Below, piece after piece: positions 24,297 to 33,797 of a stretch of 64,000 nucleotides of DNA. The number at the start of each line of letters is the position of its first letter. The stretch's first letter is position 1. The position numbers and the translations under genes are program-made. Origin of the DNA: JAVJSF01 sp040219555 (lineage in GTDB: Bacteria; Actinomycetota; Thermoleophilia; Miltoncostaeales; Miltoncostaeaceae); NCBI GenBank assembly GCA_040219555.1, contig JAVJSF010000017.1, positions 53,523 to 117,522 of the forward strand, read 5' to 3'. A model generated the notes under the pieces. The model saw nothing but the letters and a program-made list of their open reading frames with translations, had not been told where the DNA came from and did not search any database.

Positions 24297-26080
24297 GCTT
24301 TTCCAAGGTGATGGTGGCCAACCGGGGCGAGATCGCCATCCGCGTGTTCCGCACGCTGCGCGAGATGGGCATCCCCTCGGTGGCGATCTACAGCGAGATC
24401 GACCGCGACGCGCTCTTTGTCCGCCACGCCGACGAGGCGCACCTGCTGGGGCCCGGGCTGGCGGCCGAGACCTACCTGAACGTGCCGCGCATCCTCGAGA
24501 TCTGCGCCCAGGCCGGCGTGGAGGCGGTGCACCCCGGCTACGGCTTCTTGGCCGAGAACGCCGGCTTCGCCCGCGCGCTGGCCGACGCCGGCATCACCTG
24601 GATCGGCCCGCCCCCGGACGCCATCGACGCCATGGGCTCGAAGGTGGAGGCGCGCCGGCTGATGGACGCCGCCGGCGTGCCGATCGTGCCCGGCGTCACC
24701 GACCCGGTGGACGACCTGGACGCGGCGCGCGGCGTGGCCGAGGAGATCGGCTACCCGGTGGCGGTCAAGGCCTCGGCCGGCGGGGGCGGCAAGGGCTTCC
24801 GCGTCGCCCCGAGCGCGGCCGAGCTGAAGGACGCCTTCGAGGGCGCCATCCGCGAGGGCGAGCGCTTCTTCGCCGACGGCGCGGTCTACCTGGAGCGCTA
24901 CCTGCCCCACCCGCGCCACGTGGAGATCCAGATCCTCGCCGACGCGCACGGCAACACGATCTACCTGGGCGAGCGCGACTGCTCCGTGCAGCGCCGCCAC
25001 CAGAAGCTGATCGAGGAGACCCCCTCCCCCGTGGTGTCCGACGACCTGCGCCGGCGCATGGGCGAGGCGTCGATCCGGGCCGCCGAGGCCGTGGGCTACA
25101 CCTCGGCGGGCACCCTGGAGTACCTGGTCTCGGGCGAGGAGTTCTTCTTCCTCGAGATGAACACGCGCATCCAGGTGGAGCACACGGTGACCGAGGCCGT
25201 GACCGGCCTCGATCTCATCCGCGAGCAGGTGCGGGTGGCCGCCGGCGAGCGCCTGTCGGTGACCCAGGACGAGGTGGCCCCCCGCGGGCATGCCTTCGAG
25301 TGCCGCATCAACGCCGAGGACGCCTCGCAGCGCTTCCTGCCCACCCCCGGGCTGATCACGGCCTACCGCGAGCCGGCCGGCCCGGGCGTGCGCGTCGACT
25401 CCGGCGTCACCGCGGGCTCGGTGATCCCCGAGATCTACGACCCGATGGTGGCCAAGCTCATCACCTGGGACGTCGACCGCGACACCGCCCGCCGGCGCAT
25501 GCTGCGAGCGCTGGCCGAGTACGTCGTGGAGGGCCCCACCACGCTGATCCCGTTCCACATCTGGCTGCTGAACGAGCAGGATTTCATCGACGGCGGGGCG
25601 TGCCACGACGCGCTGGCCCGGCTTGCCGACACCCCCACGCCCATCCCGCCGGCGGAGCCCGCCCCGCTGGACCTGCCAGCAGACGCGGCCGGCGAGGAGG
25701 AGCCGCGGGTGCAGCGGCGCGTCACCGCCGAGGTGGCGGGGCGCCGCTTCGAGGTGGTGCTGCACATCCCCGAGAGCGAGCTCGGTGGTGGTGGTGGCCC
25801 GGCCGCGCCGGCGCGGCCGAAGAAGAAGCGCGAGCGCAGCGGCGGCAGCGGCGCCTCGGCCGGGGCTCCCAACGAGGTGGTCACCCCGATGCAGGGCACG
25901 GTCCTGCGCGTGCTGGTGGAGGCCGGCCAGGAGGTGGCCGCCGGCGAGGTCGTGGCCATCGTCGAGGCCATGAAGATGGAGAACGAGGTTCCGGCCCACC
26001 GCGCGGGTACCGTCGGCGAGGTGAAGGCCGCGGCAGGGCAGGCCGTGCAGGTGGGCGAGGTGCTGGCGACGATCGACTGA
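24293..26080 (+). CDS. Acyl-CoA carboxylase alpha subunit (biotin carboxylase + BCCP)
   Basis: A 595-residue biotin-dependent subunit that carboxylates its own biotin using ATP and bicarbonate. The biotin carboxylase part (1-445) has KVMVANRGEIAIRVFRT, KASAGGGGKGFRVA and EMNTRIQVEHTVTE. A charged Gly/Lys-rich linker precedes the biotinyl domain, with EAMKMENEV carrying the biotinyl lysine at 561. GTG 24293 overlaps the epsilon stop. With the beta and epsilon genes it forms a complete acyl-CoA carboxylase, used for fatty-acid synthesis or propionate metabolism. Confidence 0.95.
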   Translation: MSFSKVMVANRGEIAIRVFRTLREMGIPSVAIYSEIDRDALFVRHADEAHLLGPGLAAETYLNVPRILEICAQAGVEAVHPGYGFLAENAGFARALADAGITWIGPPPDAIDAMGSKVEARRLMDAAGVPIVPGVTDPVDDLDAARGVAEEIGYPVAVKASAGGGGKGFRVAPSAAELKDAFEGAIREGERFFADGAVYLERYLPHPRHVEIQILADAHGNTIYLGERDCSVQRRHQKLIEETPSPVVSDDLRRRMGEASIRAAEAVGYTSAGTLEYLVSGEEFFFLEMNTRIQVEHTVTEAVTGLDLIREQVRVAAGERLSVTQDEVAPRGHAFECRINAEDASQRFLPTPGLITAYREPAGPGVRVDSGVTAGSVIPEIYDPMVAKLITWDVDRDTARRRMLRALAEYVVEGPTTLIPFHIWLLNEQDFIDGGACHDALARLADTPTPIPPAEPAPLDLPADAAGEEEPRVQRRVTAEVAGRRFEVVLHIPESELGGGGGPAAPARPKKKRERSGGSGASAGAPNEVVTPMQGTVLRVLVEAGQEVAAGEVVAIVEAMKMENEVPAHRAGTVGEVKAAAGQAVQVGEVLATID

Positions 26081-26183
26081 GATGCCGGGCTGCCGCGCCG
26101 GGTCCGGGCCCGCGCGGACGGGATGCCGGCGGCGCGCGTCACCGGGCGCACAGCGCACCGCATCCGGCGCGCTACCTCACGGG

Positions 26184-26189
26184 TAGTAT
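26184..26189 (+). promoter_or_regulatory. -10 element of sucCD
   Basis: TAGTAT lies about 70 bases before the sucC TTG start, within the 181-base gap after the carboxylase operon. It is the best -10 match in the gap; no clear -35 was seen. Confidence 0.4.
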
Positions 26190-26261
26190 CCCCGGGGCCC
26201 GCGACAGGGCGCCCACCCGGGCGCACCGCCGGGCGTTTCCATGAGCGGGAGGAGTCGACGG

Positions 26262-27406
26262 TTGGACCTGTACGAGTATCAGGGGAAGCAGCTCTTCGCA
26301 CGCCAGGGCATCCCGGTGCCGGAGGGCGAGGTCGCCACCACCCCCGCGGAAGCGCGCGCGGCGGCTGAGCGCATCGGCGGCAAGGTCGTCATCAAGGCCC
26401 AGGTCCAGGTGGGCGGCCGCGGCAAGGCCGGCGGCATCAAGCTCGCCGAGAGCCCCGACGAGGCCGAGACGCACGCGTCCGCGATCCTCGGGATGGACAT
26501 CAAGGGCCACACCGTCCACCGCGTGTGGGTGGAGCAGGCGTCGGAGATCGCCAAGGAGTACTACGCCTCCATCACCTTCGATCGCGCGGAGAAGAAGCCG
26601 CTGATCATGCTGTCGGCCGAGGGCGGCGTGGAGATCGAGGAGGTCGCCGCCAACCGGCCGGAGGCCCTCGCCCGCCTGCACGTCGACCCGCTCACCGGAT
26701 TCCAGCAGCACCACGGCCGCTGGCTGGCCTACCACGCGAACATCGACGCCGAGGCCATCCGCGGCGTGGTGAGCATCCTCGATCGCCTCTACGCGGGGTT
26801 CGTCGAACTCGACGCGATGCTGATGGAGATCAACCCGCTCATCCTCACGGCCGACGGCAAGGTCATCGCACTGGACGCCAAGGTGACCATCGACGGGAAC
26901 GCCCTCTACCGGCACCCGGAGATGACCGAGTACCACGAGGCCTCCACCGAGGACCCCCAGGAGCGCATGGCCCAGGAGAAGGGCGTCACCTACGTGAAGC
27001 TCGACGGCGACGTCGGCATCCTGGGCAACGGCGCCGGCCTGGTCATGAGCACCCTGGACGTGGTGGCCCTGGCCGGCGGCACGCCCGCCAACTTCCTGGA
27101 CGCCGGCGGCGGATCGAAGGCCGACGAGGTGGTGTCGGCGCTCGAGGTGCTGCTGTCGGACGCCAAGGTGAAGTCGCTGCTGGTCAACATCTTCGGCGGC
27201 ATCACCCGGTGTGACGAGGTGGCCGAGGGCCTGCTGACGGCCCTGGAGCGCCTGGGTGCCACGCTGCCGATCGTGGTGCGCCTGGATGGCACCAACGAGG
27301 AGGAGGGCCGCGCGATCATCCGCGACCGCGCCCCCGCCAACGTGGTGGTCGAAGAGACGATGCTGTCGGCCGCCAAGCGCGCCGTCGAGCTTGCGAAGGA
27401 GGCCGC

Positions 27407-27410
<4 letters not shown>
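26262..27410 (+). CDS. sucC: Succinate-CoA ligase beta subunit
   Basis: SucC binds ADP (or GDP) and succinate in the TCA cycle step forming succinate from succinyl-CoA. The 382-residue protein begins MDLYEYQGKQLFARQGIPVP at TTG 26262, seven bases after GGGAGGAG; an in-frame ATG at 26241 would add seven residues and lies on that ribosome site. ATP-grasp motifs VVIKAQVQVGGRGKAGGIKLA, LMEINPLIL and NIFGGITRCDEVA are intact. It overlaps sucD by four bases. Confidence 0.95.
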
Positions 27411-28276
<866 letters not shown>

Positions 28277-28300
28277 GTCCCACGCGCGGCCGCTGGTCCC

Positions 28301-28326
28301 GACGGGGCGCCTCAGGGCGCCCCGTC
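28301..28326. terminator. Bidirectional hairpin between sucD and the convergent fusion gene
   Basis: A perfect 11-bp inverted repeat pairs 28301-28311 with 28316-28326 around a 4-base loop (TCAG). It lies between the sucD stop and the stop of the gene on the other strand, so it can serve both. Confidence 0.75.
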
Positions 28327-28331
28327 GTCGT

Positions 28332-30383
28332 TCAGCCCCGCGCGCGCCCGGGGGCCGCCAGGTGCAACAGGGTGCGCTCGAGCTCCTCCGCGGTCCAACC
28401 GGCCCCCACCGCAACCGAGGACAGGGCCGTCCGCCCGGCGGCGGGAGGGCGCACGAGCCCCGGCGATCCCCCGACGCCCACGCGCACGCCCGCCCGGGCC
28501 GCCAGGGAGGCGACCCGGGCGTCCACTAGGCCGAACGGATACGAGAGCCAGGCCGGCGACGGACCCACGATGGCGGCCAGGGCTTCTCGCGAGTCGGCGA
28601 TCTGGGCCAGGACCGTCGCGTCGTCGCACCGCACGAGCGCGGGATGGTCGACCGTCTGGGCCGCCACGGCGAGCCCGCCGGCCACGAGGGCCCGCAGGTC
28701 TTCGACGCCCAGGTGGGCGCTGCCGCGGGCCGCCCTGGTGGCCCCGGCCCGCAACTGATCCATCGCCCGCGCGCGGTCGGCCTCCGGGAGGGCCAGAAGT
28801 GCAGCCCGGACCTCGTCAGGGCGCAGGCCGGCGAGCGCGCCGGCCGTCCCCCCGGCCTCGCAGAGATCGGAGGCCTCGTCCCACCAGAAGGGAGTCCCGC
28901 CTCCCAGGTGGGCGGTCACCACCGAGACCACGGCCGGCAGCGAGCGCACGCCGAGGACGGGAAGCACCCGGTCGAGGGCCTCGCGCCGGGCGTGGTCGAC
29001 GATCACGACCACCCCGCGCTCGGGGGCCGCGATCCGGCCGACAAGCACCGACTCCGCCTCGTGCGCATCGAGCGGGGTCATGCGATCGAGCAGCGCGTCC
29101 ATGTGCTCGGCCAGCCGAGTGCGCTCGGGCACCTCGGCATAACGCAACACGGCCAGCGTGCCCCGCGCGCGTCGGCGTAGGGCCGCGCGGCCGGCGGACG
29201 AAGCCACAGCCCTGCCGGCCGGCCCGGCGGGTGCGCTCCATCCGGAGTCCCCGGCCGGCGGGTCGGCGCGGGCGGGCGTGCCCGGCCCGCCGTCGCCGTC
29301 GGCGCGCCGCAGGCGCCTCGCGGCCGCCCCGGCCGCGCGCCTGAGCGGCGGCCCCAGGCGCCGGCGCGCCTCCCCCAAGCGTCCCGCCAGGGTGCCCGGG
29401 CGCACGCTCACGGTCACCCAGCGCGAGGTCTCGTAGGTCCACGCCATCTTGTGCTGCTCCACCGCGCCGAGCAGCTCGTAGCGCTCCGCGCCGTCGGTGA
29501 TGGCCTGGATGATCTCGTCCTCGCGCAGCAGATGGCCCGGCGAGAAGGCCGAGAACGCCGGGTCGAAGCCGCCCTTCAGGTTGTAGTACGACCCGCCGCC
29601 CACGATGCCGAGGACGAAGGCCACCATGCCCCCGTCGGCGCGCAGGGTGATGAGCCTCAGCGTCCCATCGGCCGCCGCGGCGTGAGCGGCACGCCGGTAG
29701 AAGCGCTCGGTCCCGGTACTCGATGCGATCGCCGTCCCGGCCAGCCCCTTCCACTGGCGTGCCTCGACCTCGAAGGCCTCGCCCAGCAGGGCGTCGAGAT
29801 CGTCATCGGGCCCGGCCGGCACGGCCGCGGTGCCCCCGGCCTCCTCGAAACGCCGGCGCAGCCGGCGGACGCGGCTGCGCATCTTGGTGGAGAGGTGGAC
29901 CATCGGCTCGGTCACCCCGGTCAGGGTCAGCGCCGGCGAGCGCTGGGAGCCCGCGGACGCCACCACCGCCCCGCGGGCGTCCGCGACGGCCCGGATCTCG
30001 TCGATGAGCGGGTCGCCCTCGGGCATCGGGCCGAGCTCCGCACCGCCGGGAGCGATCGCCAGCAGCGCACCCGCCAGCGCGCGGCGCGCGTGGGCGTCCT
30101 CGGCCACGGCGCTCCACTCGGGGCTGTGGACGTTCGCCGGCGCGGTCGCCCGCCCACGAGCCAGCCGCACGGCCAGGACGCCCACCAGGCGCCCGGCCCT
30201 CCGGGCCGCCAGCACGGTCAGGTCGCCGTCGGCGAACGTGTCCGCCCAGGGCAGCAGCCACCACGGACCGGCGAAGGGCGAGGCGCCCGTGCGGCGCACC
30301 AGAGCGCCCCACTCGTCGGCGATCGCCCCCGGGGAGGGCGCGAGCGTGACGCTCACCGCGGTCTCATGCGCTTCCACGCTCAC
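28332..30383 (-). CDS. GNAT/FemAB-type acyltransferase fused to a degenerate polysaccharide deacetylase
   Basis: A 683-residue two-domain protein from GTG 30383. Residues 1-330 resemble BioF2-like/FemAB N-acyltransferases: LAARRAGRLVGVLAVRL, then a charged helix KMRSRVRRLRRRF, then GGSYYNLKGGFDPAFSAFSPGHLL. An Arg/Ala/Pro-rich linker follows. Residues from about 420 onward align with the NodB deacetylase at 38192: FWWDEASDL, QTVDHPALVRCDDATVL and WLSYPFGLVDARV. The TFDDG motif is replaced by IVDHARRE (near 462) and the SHTxxH by QTVDH (near 576), so metal catalysis is probably lost. A -10 at 8 bases implies leaderless transcription. Confidence 0.8.
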   Translation of the reverse strand: MSVEAHETAVSVTLAPSPGAIADEWGALVRRTGASPFAGPWWLLPWADTFADGDLTVLAARRAGRLVGVLAVRLARGRATAPANVHSPEWSAVAEDAHARRALAGALLAIAPGGAELGPMPEGDPLIDEIRAVADARGAVVASAGSQRSPALTLTGVTEPMVHLSTKMRSRVRRLRRRFEEAGGTAAVPAGPDDDLDALLGEAFEVEARQWKGLAGTAIASSTGTERFYRRAAHAAAADGTLRLITLRADGGMVAFVLGIVGGGSYYNLKGGFDPAFSAFSPGHLLREDEIIQAITDGAERYELLGAVEQHKMAWTYETSRWVTVSVRPGTLAGRLGEARRRLGPPLRRAAGAAARRLRRADGDGGPGTPARADPPAGDSGWSAPAGPAGRAVASSAGRAALRRRARGTLAVLRYAEVPERTRLAEHMDALLDRMTPLDAHEAESVLVGRIAAPERGVVVIVDHARREALDRVLPVLGVRSLPAVVSVVTAHLGGGTPFWWDEASDLCEAGGTAGALAGLRPDEVRAALLALPEADRARAMDQLRAGATRAARGSAHLGVEDLRALVAGGLAVAAQTVDHPALVRCDDATVLAQIADSREALAAIVGPSPAWLSYPFGLVDARVASLAARAGVRVGVGGSPGLVRPPAAGRTALSSVAVGAGWTAEELERTLLHLAAPGRARG

Positions 30384-30391
30384 GACCGCCG

Positions 30392-30397
30392 ACCCTA
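30392..30397 (-). promoter_or_regulatory. -10 element of the fusion gene (leaderless)
   Basis: TAGGGT on the minus strand is followed by 8 bases and GTG 30383, the spacing seen before several other leaderless-looking genes in this window. Confidence 0.45.
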
Positions 30398-30458
30398 GTG
30401 CACCGACCGGCGGCAGCCAATGGTCGCCCCGCGCGGCGCCGGCGCCGCCGGGCTGGGG

Positions 30459-30464
30459 TATCGT
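30459..30464 (+). promoter_or_regulatory. -10 element upstream of the GNAT gene
   Basis: TATCGT lies about 70 bases before GTG 30531, leaving a leader that contains the ten-codon ORF at 30502. The only other candidate starts in the gap are out of frame. Confidence 0.35.
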
Positions 30465-30501
30465 CGCCCGCACGGATGCGATCGAGGCCCGGGAGGCCGG
30501 C

Positions 30502-30534
30502 ATGGTGACGAGGACGGGGACGGTCGAGCGGTGA
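30502..30534 (+). CDS. Ten-codon leader ORF overlapping the GNAT start
   Basis: ATG 30502 encodes MVTRTGTVER, and its TGA overlaps the GTG of the next gene as GTGA. GGGAGG lies five bases before the ATG, while the GNAT gene itself has no obvious ribosome site. The frame is open further upstream, so this could instead be the tail of a longer spurious frame. A role in translational coupling is inference. Confidence 0.35.
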   Translation: MVTRTGTVER

Positions 30535-31226
30535 GCGCGCTCGGACGCGTGCGCGCGGCGGTGGCCGAGCGCGGCCTGGGCACCGTGGTGGCCGACCGCC
30601 TGTGGCGCCTGGCCGGCGCCGGCCGGCGGATCGACCTGGACTTCAACTGGTACCGCCTCGCGCTGGCCGACCCCGAGCGGCCGCGGCGGCCGCTGCCCGA
30701 CGGCCTGTCGCTCCGCCGTGCCTCCGCGGAGGACCTCGCGCTGCTGGAACAACTCCCCGACGACGCCGCCATCACCACCTTCACCCCCGGCCTCGCGGCC
30801 GACCGCCGGGGCGCCGGGCACGAGCTCTGGCTGGTGACCGATGGCCAGCGCGTGGCGTTCGCCTGCTGGATCTTCCGCGGCACTGCGGAGGTCGCGGGCG
30901 CCCCCGGCGGGGGCGCGCCGATGCCCCCCGGCACGGTGATGCTGGAGGACTCCATCACGTCCCCCGACTTCCGCGGCCGCGGCGTGGCGCCGGCGGCCTG
31001 GGCCGCGATCGCGGACGCCCTGGCCGCCGAGGGCACCGAGCGGATGTACACCAAGGTCGAGAAGGTCAACATCCCCTCCTGCAAGGCCGTGGAGAAGGCG
31101 GGGTTCCGCACGGTGGCCACCATGACCGTCGCGGGCCGCCCGCCGCGGCGGCTGGCCTTCCGGGTGCACATGCAGGACGGCCACGACGGCGGCGACGGCT
31201 GGCTGGGAGCCCTCGCCAACGGGTGA
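30531..31226 (+). CDS. GNAT family N-acetyltransferase
   Basis: A 231-residue protein from GTG 30531. The N-terminal third (ALGRVRAAVAERGLGTVVADRLWRLAG) is a helix-rich extension. The GNAT core follows: LWLVTDGQRVAFACWIFRG, VMLEDSITSPDFRGRGVAPAAW with the acyl-CoA-binding RGxG loop, then TKVEKVNIPSCKAVEKAGFRTV. The layout resembles acetyltransferases associated with surface-polysaccharide loci. The substrate is unknown. Confidence 0.82.
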   Translation: MSALGRVRAAVAERGLGTVVADRLWRLAGAGRRIDLDFNWYRLALADPERPRRPLPDGLSLRRASAEDLALLEQLPDDAAITTFTPGLAADRRGAGHELWLVTDGQRVAFACWIFRGTAEVAGAPGGGAPMPPGTVMLEDSITSPDFRGRGVAPAAWAAIADALAAEGTERMYTKVEKVNIPSCKAVEKAGFRTVATMTVAGRPPRRLAFRVHMQDGHDGGDGWLGALANG

Positions 31227-31341
31227 GGCGCGGGGCGGCGATGTTCGTCGCGAACATCCCCTGTTCCGCTCCGCCCGCACCACACCCGGCGCGGGCGGAG
31301 GCCGGGCTAGCGTCGTGCCTCCACCACGCGAGGAGGCCCGT

Positions 31342-32478
31342 TTGCCCGCGACCCGAAGCCATCTGAAGAAGACCGCGCCCCTGGCGCTCGCATGCGCCGG
31401 AGCCGTTCTCCTGATGCCGGCGACCGCCCAGTCGGCGGTGTTCGGCGTGCAGGACGACCGCATGACCATCGCCGAGCCGCTCGAGAACCTCGGCGAGCGC
31501 CTGAAGATGGTGCGGGCCACGAACTCGAAGGTCGCCCGCTTCGACATCCTCTGGTCGGAGGTCGCGACCGAGCGGCCGCGCAAGATGCGCGACCATCGCG
31601 ACCCGGCCTACGACTGGACCCGTGCCGACCGCATCATCCGCGGCCTCAGCGGCGCCGGCATCACGCCCATCATCAGCGTCTACTCCACCCCGCGCTGGGC
31701 CGAGCACGGGAACCACATCCCGCACGAGAGCCAGTACAACCCCACCGCGCCCCGGCCGGTGATGTACGCGGCCTTCATGCAGGCCGTGGCCGACCGTTAC
31801 GCGGGCCGGGCCCGGCACTTCGAGGTGTGGAACGAGCCGAACCTGAGGGGCTTCTTCGACCTCAACGGGCGCGCCAGCATCGGCCACTACAAGAAGGTGG
31901 TCAGGGTCGCCGGACCGGCCATCAAGCGCGGCAACCGGCGCGCCATCGTCATCGCCGGCGTGGGCGGACCGCGCAGCAGCACCGGCAACGGCAACATCGG
32001 CGCCCGGCCGTGGATGTACAGCCTGGTGAGGGACAAGCGGGTCCGCTTCAACGCCTACTCCCAGCACATCTACCCCTCGCGGGGTCCGCGGTTCCTGAAC
32101 CGCTCCTACGCCAAGGCCTTCCCCACCTGGCACAGCGTGCGGGAGATGCACCGCCTCCTGGCTCGCGAGCGCCCCGGGATGAAGCTGTACATCACGGAGG
32201 CCGGCTACACGACGGCATCGACGCCGTTCCGGAGCGTCAAGGTGAGCCCGCGCCAGCAGAACCTGTACCTGCGCCAGATGGCCAGGCTGCCCGCCGTGCG
32301 CAGCGCGCGCACCGCGGCGGTGATCTGGTTCAACCTGGAGGACAACGTCAATTGGCCGGCGGGTCTGCGCTACGAGGGCGGCAAGGTGAAGCCGAGCCAC
32401 CGGAGCTTCCGCCGCATCGCCTCGCGGCCGATCCCGAAGGCCCTGCGGGGTGAGCTGAACCGCAAGCTGGAGGGGTAG
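31342..32478 (+). CDS. Secreted clan GH-A glycoside hydrolase-like protein
   Basis: A 378-residue exported protein starting at TTG 31342, five bases after GAGGAGG; a GTG at 31315 would add nine residues. Residues 1-35 form a signal peptide ending near TAQSAVFG. The TIM-barrel clan A signatures are present: RFDILWSEV, VYSTPRWA, HFEVWNEPN with the putative acid/base E165, and KLYITEAGYTT with the putative nucleophile E286, giving a GH39/GH5-like layout. It may trim or degrade the polysaccharide made by the downstream locus. Confidence 0.85.
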   Translation: MPATRSHLKKTAPLALACAGAVLLMPATAQSAVFGVQDDRMTIAEPLENLGERLKMVRATNSKVARFDILWSEVATERPRKMRDHRDPAYDWTRADRIIRGLSGAGITPIISVYSTPRWAEHGNHIPHESQYNPTAPRPVMYAAFMQAVADRYAGRARHFEVWNEPNLRGFFDLNGRASIGHYKKVVRVAGPAIKRGNRRAIVIAGVGGPRSSTGNGNIGARPWMYSLVRDKRVRFNAYSQHIYPSRGPRFLNRSYAKAFPTWHSVREMHRLLARERPGMKLYITEAGYTTASTPFRSVKVSPRQQNLYLRQMARLPAVRSARTAAVIWFNLEDNVNWPAGLRYEGGKVKPSHRSFRRIASRPIPKALRGELNRKLEG

Positions 32479-32485
32479 TGACTCC

Positions 32486-33604
32486 TCAGTCGTGCCCGCC
32501 GCCCGCGATGCGGCGGCGGGCACGGCGGGCTGCCGCCCGGGCGGCGCGAGCCGCCCAACGGGCGCCGTCGGCCGCGCGCGCCGGCGCCCCCTGCGCCCCC
32601 GGGGCGGTGAGCGAGACGGCACGGACCGGGCGGTCGCCGTCGGCGAAGCGCCCCTTGTACCCCTGGTCGCCGTTGCCGAGGTCGAAGCGCGTGACCCCGG
32701 CCTCGTGCGCGTGCTCGACGGCCGCCACCAGCGACAGGAGCCCCGGGCTGCAGTCGGCCCACGCGGGATCCCAGCCGCCGTTGAAGTAGAGCAGCGTCGT
32801 GCCGGCGCGCATGAAGATGTGGACGGCCACGATGCCCTCGCGGCACGTGACGCTCCAGACCTCGCAGCGGCCCTCGGCGCGCATCGCCCGCACGGCTTCG
32901 CGCACGACGGCCCTACCGGCCGGAGTCGCGAGCGGCGAGCGCTCCCCCCACCGGGCGCCGTGCAGCGCGTCGAACGCGTCGAGCGCGGAGTCGAGATCGT
33001 CGTCGCCCACGCGCTCGACCTGGGCCTCCGCGGCGGCGAGGCGCTTGGCCTTGCGGCGCACGTCGGCGCGGAAGTTGGCGCTCTTGCCCGCGCGCCACGC
33101 CTCCATGCCCGCCGGGTCGACCGCCATCACCGGAGCCGCCTCCGGCTCGCCCCGCCTCGCCGACCAGCCGAGCGCCGCGCCGAGTGCTCCGGCCAGGGCG
33201 TCACCGTCCTCGACCTCGTGCAGCACCAGGCGCGCCGGGCGGGGGCGTATCCTCCGCACCGCAGCCGCGAACGCACGGGCCACCTCCTCCTCGTCCCCGT
33301 CCGCCGCCAGAGCCGCGCCGCGCAGGGCGTTCCCGGGGCCCCCGAGCGTCCCGGCCACGACCAGCATCCGCCGGCGCGTGGAGTACAGGGGCAGGACCCC
33401 CACCACCTGGCCGGCGCGGCGGCAGACGACGGTGTGCGCCACCGCCCCGGACGGCGCCAGGTGACGCCACCAAGCGGCCGACCACAGCGGCGAGGCCATC
33501 GGGCGACCGTGGGCGCACGCAAGGGCGTCCCACCCCTCCAGGATCTCGCGGCCCGAAGCCACGCCCTCGACCATCGAGACCACGATCGGCTCGGCGTCAG
33601 ACAC
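32486..33604 (-). CDS. FemAB/BioF2-like GNAT acyltransferase
   Basis: A 372-residue protein from GTG 33604. It matches the CelD/BcsL-type acyltransferase pattern: PLWSAAWWRHLAPSGAVAHTVVCRRAGQVVGVLPLY, then FRADVRRKAKRLAA, then VHIFMRAGTTLLYFNGGWDPAWADCSPGLLSL and FDLGNGDQGYKGRFADGDRPV. Such enzymes are common in exopolysaccharide clusters, where they may modify glycans or peptidoglycan stems. The C-terminal 50 residues are Ala/Arg-rich. It is divergent from the first of the three secreted paralogues. Confidence 0.82.
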   Translation of the reverse strand: MSDAEPIVVSMVEGVASGREILEGWDALACAHGRPMASPLWSAAWWRHLAPSGAVAHTVVCRRAGQVVGVLPLYSTRRRMLVVAGTLGGPGNALRGAALAADGDEEEVARAFAAAVRRIRPRPARLVLHEVEDGDALAGALGAALGWSARRGEPEAAPVMAVDPAGMEAWRAGKSANFRADVRRKAKRLAAAEAQVERVGDDDLDSALDAFDALHGARWGERSPLATPAGRAVVREAVRAMRAEGRCEVWSVTCREGIVAVHIFMRAGTTLLYFNGGWDPAWADCSPGLLSLVAAVEHAHEAGVTRFDLGNGDQGYKGRFADGDRPVRAVSLTAPGAQGAPARAADGARWAARAARAAARRARRRIAGGGHD

Positions 33605-33797
33605 GGGCGCCAGAGGGATCGCGGGCGTGGTCCGGGATCGACACGACCCGAACCCTAACGACGCGACGAGCCCGGGCCGCGGTGCCGGCGGCCCGGTGGC
33701 CCAAGCACAGGAGAAAGGGGCGAAAACAGGTGCGACTGCTACCTTCGGGTGCGATGCGAATGAATACCGACCCGCCGATCTCGCCCCCCGGACGACG

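Noticed and set aside
24200..26158. 652-codon open frame antisense to the acyl-CoA carboxylase alpha gene
   Set aside because: Its product is His/Val/Asp/Gly-rich without domain motifs, the typical mirror of a high-GC coding strand; the sense gene is complete and well conserved.
30384..31583. Upstream extension of the acyltransferase/deacetylase fusion to a 1083-residue protein
   Set aside because: The extra 400 codons lie antisense to the GNAT and glycosidase genes and lack motifs; the leaderless GTG at 30383 fits the family start.
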